From assembly GCF_025356155.1 (NCBI RefSeq), contig NZ_JANXUQ010000214.1, positions 1-63,245 of the forward strand: DNA of 63,245 nucleotides, written 5' to 3'. The position numbers were made by a program, and so were the translations under genes. This stretch comes from Rhodoferax sp. (GTDB taxonomy: Bacteria > Pseudomonadota > Gammaproteobacteria > Burkholderiales > Burkholderiaceae_C). Below are positions 59,216 to 63,245 of the stretch, piece by piece (the stretch's first letter is position 1; the number at the start of each line of letters is the position of its first letter). Below the pieces are notes generated by a model, which made no database searches, had not been told where the DNA came from, and saw nothing but the letters and a program-made list of their open reading frames with translations.

Positions 59216-59734
59216 ATGCCCCACGCCCATGACAACCTCCCTGCGCCCACCGTATTGGACGTGGAGGCGTCGGGTTTTGGGCGCAACAGCTACCCCATAG
59301 AAATCGGTTTTGTGCTGCCCAATGGTCATGCCTACTGCACCCTGATACGCCCCGAGGCTACCTGGACCCACTGGGATGCCCAGGCCGAAGCCACCCACCA
59401 CATACCGCGCGCGCTCATTCTGGAACGCGGCGCACCGGTGCTTGAAGTAGCCCGCAGCATCAACGCACAACTGGCCGGGCAGATTGTTTACTCCGACGGC
59501 TGGGCAAACGACTTCAGTTGGGTGGGTGCGCTGTTCGATGCGGCCGATATGAGCCCGGCCTTCAAACTCGAAAACCTGCGCGCCCTGCTGGACGAACAGG
59601 AGGCCGATTTGTGGCACACCGTCAAGGCCCAGATCAGCAGCGAGCGTGGCGTGCAGCGCCACCGTGCCAGTGCTGATGCACGCCTGCTGCAGCTCACGTT
59701 ACAGCGCCTGCGCCATTTGGCAGCGGAAAAATAG
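59216..59734 (+). CDS. DEDDh-type 3'-5' exonuclease-like protein
   Basis: A 172-residue RNase-T-fold protein. The DEDDh residues can be assigned as D-x-E in LDVEASGFG, the second Asp in WANDFSWVGALFDAADM and the closing H-x4-D in RHRASADARLL. SYPIEIGFVLPNG is also typical. It is shorter than many housekeeping exonucleases, so its substrate (RNA or DNA ends) is uncertain. ATG 59216 is used. It ends 5 bp before the next GGDEF gene, so they are likely cotranscribed. Confidence 0.75.
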   Translation: MPHAHDNLPAPTVLDVEASGFGRNSYPIEIGFVLPNGHAYCTLIRPEATWTHWDAQAEATHHIPRALILERGAPVLEVARSINAQLAGQIVYSDGWANDFSWVGALFDAADMSPAFKLENLRALLDEQEADLWHTVKAQISSERGVQRHRASADARLLQLTLQRLRHLAAEK

Positions 59735-59739
59735 GGCCT

Positions 59740-61419
59740 ATGCTGGAAATCACCAGCTTCAGGGGTCGGCTTGCACTGTGGTTTGCTGGTCTGTCTCTTC
59801 TGACCCTGCTCAGCGTCGGGCTCTACGTCGGCCACCTGGCCACACGGCAGATGGCTGTGACCGCTGGCGAATCGATCCACACCACCGCCATGGCCGCAGC
59901 CGACCTGCTGGGCGCCAATTTGCGCGAGCGTGAGCTGGAAATTGCCCTGCTTAGCCAGTCGCCCCTTGTTACCCGTGGCGATCTCACCAACCCGGATATT
60001 TTGTTCTCGCTGGAGCAACGCAAAAAATTCCAGGCGGAGTTTGCGTGGCTGGGCGTGGCCGATGTCGATGGCAAAGTAGTACAAGCCGTCAACGGCATGC
60101 TGCAGGGCCAGTCCGTAGCCAAGCGCCCCTGGTTCATTGCCGGTCTGCAAGGTGTCTATACAGGTGATGTGCATGAAGCCTTATTGCTGGCCAAGCTGCT
60201 GCCCAGCCAGGCATCGGGCGAGCCCTTGCGCTTTATCGACTTCGCGGCCCCAATTTTGAACAGGGGGGGTAAAGTGATCGGCGTGTTGGGCGCACACGGC
60301 CACTGGAACTGGGTGACCGACACCGTCAAGGCCGCCGCCCAGCGGCTGGGCAGCGAGAGTGGCTCCGAGATTTTGATCGTGGACAAACACGGCACGGTGC
60401 TCTACCCACAAGGCTTGCTGGACCGCGCCCGCATGCCCCCCACCATGCCAGACGACCAAGCCTACGCCACGGTAGCATGGGGTGACGGCCGCGACTACCT
60501 CACCAGCCAGGTGGCGGTAGACGCCCGCACGCAAACCAATCTGGGTTGGCAGATTGTGGTGCGCCAGCCGCTGGACGCGGCGCTGCAACCCGTTTACGCG
60601 CTGCGTCTGCGCCTGGCCGCTTTGGGACTTGCGGCCATTGTGATGTTTGCCCTGGTGGCCTTACGACTGGCGCAGAACGTCAGCCAACCCATCGAACAAC
60701 TGGCGGCGGCAGCACGGCAGATCGAGCGGCGCGAGGGCACGCCGCAGTACCCCACCAACACCCGCGTGCGGGAGGTGGCGCAACTGAGTCAGTCCATGCA
60801 ATCGATGACCGAATCATTGCTGCAGCGCGAGCATGATCTTGAAACTCTGAACCAAACGCTGGAGCAGCAGGTGCTACAGCGCACCGAGGCGCTGGCTACG
60901 GCCAACGGCCAACTGGCAGAACTCGCCACCCGTGATGCACTCACCGGCCTGTACAACCGCCGTCGCCTGGACGAAAAACTGGCGGACTGCGTGCAAAGCG
61001 GTAAACGTGTGGGGCGCGGGTTCGCCATCCTGGTGCTGGACGCCGACCATTTCAAACGCGTCAATGATAGTTACGGGCACAGCGCGGGCGATGCGGTCTT
61101 GCAGCAACTGGCACGCATGCTGCTGGAACACACCCGCACGACCGACTTTGTGGCACGGTATGGTGGAGAAGAATTCGTTGTGCTGCTGCCAGAAACACCC
61201 CACCAGGATGAGGCACTCACCGTGGCGGAAAAGGTGCGTGCGGCGGTGGAACATGCCACGTTCCCCCAAGTGGGGCGGCTCACGGTCAGCATAGGCATCA
61301 GCCTCTGGAGCCCCAAAGATTCCAACAGCTCAGACGTTTTCAAGCGGGCAGACGAGGCGCTGTACCTGGCCAAATCGTGCGGTCGCAACCAGGTTGTGGT
61401 GTCGGGCAGCAGCGCGTAG
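59740..61419 (+). CDS. Membrane diguanylate cyclase with Cache-type sensor
   Basis: A 559-residue receptor. Transmembrane helix 1 (ALWFAGLSLLTLLSVGLYV, about 11-30), a periplasmic double-Cache-like sensor (about 35-285: LGVADVDGKVVQAVNGMLQG, KRPWFIAGLQG), helix 2 (LAALGLAAIVMFALVALRLA, about 288-308), HAMP (QPIEQLAAAARQIERREGTP), a coiled coil, then GGDEF with DALTGLYNRRRLDE and RYGGEEFVVLLP (about 473). An RxxD I-site (RTTD) sits five residues before the GGEEF, so product inhibition is likely. Synthesis of c-di-GMP is expected; no EAL domain. Confidence 0.92.
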   Translation: MLEITSFRGRLALWFAGLSLLTLLSVGLYVGHLATRQMAVTAGESIHTTAMAAADLLGANLRERELEIALLSQSPLVTRGDLTNPDILFSLEQRKKFQAEFAWLGVADVDGKVVQAVNGMLQGQSVAKRPWFIAGLQGVYTGDVHEALLLAKLLPSQASGEPLRFIDFAAPILNRGGKVIGVLGAHGHWNWVTDTVKAAAQRLGSESGSEILIVDKHGTVLYPQGLLDRARMPPTMPDDQAYATVAWGDGRDYLTSQVAVDARTQTNLGWQIVVRQPLDAALQPVYALRLRLAALGLAAIVMFALVALRLAQNVSQPIEQLAAAARQIERREGTPQYPTNTRVREVAQLSQSMQSMTESLLQREHDLETLNQTLEQQVLQRTEALATANGQLAELATRDALTGLYNRRRLDEKLADCVQSGKRVGRGFAILVLDADHFKRVNDSYGHSAGDAVLQQLARMLLEHTRTTDFVARYGGEEFVVLLPETPHQDEALTVAEKVRAAVEHATFPQVGRLTVSIGISLWSPKDSNSSDVFKRADEALYLAKSCGRNQVVVSGSSA

Positions 61420-61444
61420 CGCAATAGGTGCTGCGGGACGCAGG

Positions 61445-61744
61445 CTAAGTGATTTTGAAGACAGTGCGAGTCGGCTTGGCACCGCCCTTTTCTTCGTAAA
61501 CCGCCCATTGCTTGATGCCCTTCACCAACACCAGCTTGCTGATGTCTTTGACGGGTTTCTTGGCTTTGAGCTTGGCCGTCACCCAGTCTTGCACGTGCGC
61601 AAAGTGTTCTCCTTCCTTCCCGGTGGGGATCAGCAATTCTTTCCCGGCAACACTGCCCATGGAAGTGACTAAGAGTTCGGTGGCTGGCATTTTTACTGGG
61701 CTCTGGATGGTGGGGCTGGAACCGTACTCTAACGCCACAGCCAT
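61445..61744 (-). CDS. Small hypothetical protein coupled to the PHB-depolymerase-like gene
   Basis: A 99-residue protein: ELLVTSMGSVAGKELLIPTG, EGEHFAHVQDWVTAKLKAKK, VKDISKLVLVKGIKQWAVYEE. No signal peptide and no transmembrane helix; the C-terminal half is basic. The start at 61744 lies in an ATGA overlap with the esterase gene; ATG 61690 would give an 81-residue protein. Family not recognised. Confidence 0.6.
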   Translation of the reverse strand: MAVALEYGSSPTIQSPVKMPATELLVTSMGSVAGKELLIPTGKEGEHFAHVQDWVTAKLKAKKPVKDISKLVLVKGIKQWAVYEEKGGAKPTRTVFKIT

Positions 61745-62796
61745 CACACGCCCCGCGCCGCCACAGCCGCATCGCTGTTGCGCTGGGCAAATGCACGTTG
61801 TGCAAACGCCAGCACCATGCGCGACGCGTCTGGGCCTGCCGGGTCTGAATAGGGCTGCGCGGCAGCGCCACCGCTCCACGCATGACCCAGCCCTGCCACC
61901 TGTGCCCACGTGGCGACCACGCGTTTGCCAAGCTTCCACTGCGTCAGCGTTGCAGGGTAACGCGCGCCACGCTGCACCACCCGCGGCGCTGACGATTTGG
62001 CGCTCACGGTCGCAGCCCAACGCATGGCCGCAAGCCCGCCATTGACTGGTGCGACGACCGTATCTTTGTCACCCTGGATCACCAACAGTGCCGGCAATGA
62101 ACCCTTGGGGACCGGCGGCAATGCCTTGCCAATGCTGGCAGAGCGACCGCGCATGGCCGCTAGCGCCGTGGCAGACGAGCTCGCCAAGCCGGGGCCCACA
62201 CCCGAGTGCATGGCCACCGCCGCAAAGCGATCTGGATACACCAGCGCAAGTAGCGCCGCCATTCCCGCACCAGCCGACATGCCGACGACTGCAATGCGTT
62301 GGACATCAATGGGGTACGCCGCACAAACCTGATCCACCACCGCCAGAATGCTGGCCGCTTCGCGCTGGGCACGTCCCGATCGGGAGTCAAACCAGTTCCA
62401 GCAACCCTGAACATTTGCCAGCCGATCTTGCTCGGGGTACAGAACCACCATGCCCGCCGCAGCGGCCAAACGGTTCATGCGCGTGCTGGCGGCAAAGCTG
62501 TGGGCATCTTGGCCGCAGCCGTGCAGCATCACCACCAATGCCATCTTGCCCGCCGGTGCCTTATCAGGCGGGCGGTATACGTAGTAGCGCTTGGCACCGG
62601 CAGGTCCAATTGCCATGCCTGCTCGCAAGCCAGCGGGCTTGGGCGATACAGGCTTGCGCGCCTTGGGCTTTCGAGAGGATTTGGGCGAAGCTGCTTTCGC
62701 CAACTTGGCTCCGGCCCGCAACGCCGTGCGGGTCATCGCGCCCATTTGTCGACCCATGCCGCGCGTCCAAATAGTCTTTGCCCATAGCTTACGCAT
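61744..62796 (-). CDS. PHB-depolymerase-family esterase
   Basis: A 350-residue alpha/beta hydrolase. The first 55 residues are Lys/Ala/Pro-rich (KAASPKSSRKPKARKPVSPK), followed by the catalytic domain: oxyanion segment MLHGCGQDAHSFAAST, nucleophile elbow VVGMSAGAGMA, acid VIQGDKDTVVAP and base GLGHAWSGG. The layout matches the LpqC/PHB depolymerase family that hydrolyses polyhydroxybutyrate or feruloyl esters. There is no clear signal peptide, and the basic N-terminal tail resembles granule-binding segments of intracellular PHA proteins, but this is inference. Coupled to the small gene at 61445 by ATGA. Confidence 0.85.
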   Translation of the reverse strand: MRKLWAKTIWTRGMGRQMGAMTRTALRAGAKLAKAASPKSSRKPKARKPVSPKPAGLRAGMAIGPAGAKRYYVYRPPDKAPAGKMALVVMLHGCGQDAHSFAASTRMNRLAAAAGMVVLYPEQDRLANVQGCWNWFDSRSGRAQREAASILAVVDQVCAAYPIDVQRIAVVGMSAGAGMAALLALVYPDRFAAVAMHSGVGPGLASSSATALAAMRGRSASIGKALPPVPKGSLPALLVIQGDKDTVVAPVNGGLAAMRWAATVSAKSSAPRVVQRGARYPATLTQWKLGKRVVATWAQVAGLGHAWSGGAAAQPYSDPAGPDASRMVLAFAQRAFAQRNSDAAVAARGV

Positions 62797-62953
62797 CTGT
62801 ATTGGCTCTCATAACACCAGGGAAAAGTTTTGTAGGACACCAGCTTATGCGAAGCGGGGCCAATGCAGAGTGTGCTTGCGTACATACACGGTCATGCTGC
62901 CCGTAACAGACTGTGAACTCACCCAAATACACTCAAAAAGACCGGAGCAACCC

Positions 62954-63244
62954 ATGCCAAAAACAAGCCAACAACCCCCTGACCCCATCTTGGTTGGCAA
63001 GGCGCCCATAGCGCCGGGCTCAACTGCACCCGCTCGCGGCAAGGGCTTGCCCCTGCCGCATGAACGCGATGAGTCCGCTTACAGCGTGGCCGCGACGCCT
63101 GACCCCAAGATAGTGCAGGCCAAGCGCGACATCGATGCGGGTTTGGTAGACACCGATATGCGCGCCACACCCGGGTTGGACGCAGACCTGCGCAAGAAGA
63201 TGGTGCCTGGCCCAGGTGGCAAGCCGCCGCCAAGCGGACACTAA
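62954..63244 (+). CDS. Small hypothetical protein, Pro/Lys-rich
   Basis: A 96-residue, largely polar protein: PKTSQQPPDPILVGKAPIAPG, STAPARGKGLPLPHERDESA, then AATPDPKIVQAKRDIDAGLVDTD, ending KKMVPGPGGKPPPSGH. GGAG lies 9 nt upstream of ATG 62954. The middle (HERDESAYSVAATPDPKIVQ, AKRDIDAGLVDTDMR) resembles uncharacterised proteins I associate with Burkholderiales, where it is conserved as a short unit. No transmembrane helix. Function unknown. Confidence 0.6.
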   Translation: MPKTSQQPPDPILVGKAPIAPGSTAPARGKGLPLPHERDESAYSVAATPDPKIVQAKRDIDAGLVDTDMRATPGLDADLRKKMVPGPGGKPPPSGH

Positions 63245-63245
63245 G

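Overview
The window looks like chromosomal DNA (about 60% G+C) from a betaproteobacterium of the Burkholderiales, most probably a Comamonadaceae member close to Rhodoferax/Polaromonas. This is inferred from gene content (BPSS1780-family membrane protein, DUF1631 protein, DUF3297, DUF1653, PimC/PimD-type acyl-CoA dehydrogenase pair, DesA-like desaturase, PPi-type phosphofructokinase) and from three families of dispersed palindromic repeats. No tRNA, rRNA, CRISPR array, intact insertion sequence or prophage was seen; the region is mostly core chromosome with decayed patches.

Layout. 1-4.6 kb: 5' part of xseB, a Rieske oxygenase coupled to a DMT exporter, a mercaptopyruvate-type sulfurtransferase, a ZIP metal transporter. 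4.6-12.4 kb: dienelactone hydrolase, polA, then the overlapping set thrB / BPSS1780 membrane protein / Tat-exported FecR-domain protein, and two coupled lipoproteins, one FlgO-like. 12.4-13.0 kb: a small graveyard with two terminators, a hairpin-core repeat and an IS110-type transposase remnant. 13-24 kb: desaturase, RsmB-like rRNA methyltransferase, DUF1653, two response regulators and an orphan Hpt protein without a kinase, purN, SYLF, YceH, DUF3297 and YHYH proteins, and the acyl-CoA dehydrogenase pair. 24-31 kb: M1 aminopeptidase, a collagen-like lipoprotein, a small membrane protein, and an operon of secreted protein / ECF sigma factor / membrane-anchored ankyrin protein. 31-41 kb: a decayed solute-binding protein gene, PPi-phosphofructokinase, DUF1631, HNH endonuclease, then ribF-ileS-lspA, with ileS carrying an apparent single-base frameshift. 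41-63 kb: outer-membrane barrel protein, quinone oxidoreductase, DMT transporter, a TRAP-type binding protein coupled to a GGDEF/EAL receptor, an amino-acid binding protein, SDR, CoA-transferase-GNAT fusion, a LysR/MFS divergent pair, HDOD protein, EamA pseudogene, two more c-di-GMP proteins, DUF808, DEDDh exonuclease and a PHB-depolymerase-like esterase.

The most unusual signal lies between and inside the genes. (1) Four copies of a modular hairpin share a conserved core (AGGTAAAGGAGGA ... GGGGGACACG around a small covarying GC hairpin). In three of them the core is flanked by different, copy-specific arms of 23-25 nt that stay self-complementary. The copies sit between convergent genes and behave like a structured RNA or single-stranded DNA element. 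(2) A roughly 50-bp repeat (GCTAGCCCTCG plus an AT-rich palindrome) occurs at least seven times, and several copies read in frame through sseA, ileS, an SDR gene and others, or supply the purN stop codon. (3) A GC-rich element of about 80 bp occurs three times, once in frame inside ribF and once in the ileS-lspA spacer, where it seems to supply the lspA ribosome-binding site. (4) A perfect 26-bp palindrome overlaps the start codon of the ECF sigma factor.

Signalling by cyclic di-GMP is prominent: three GGDEF proteins, two of them with EAL domains. Genes are tightly packed, with many ATGA/TAATG couplings and several convergent pairs whose stop codons overlap. All functional calls rest on reading motifs by eye; no database search was run.
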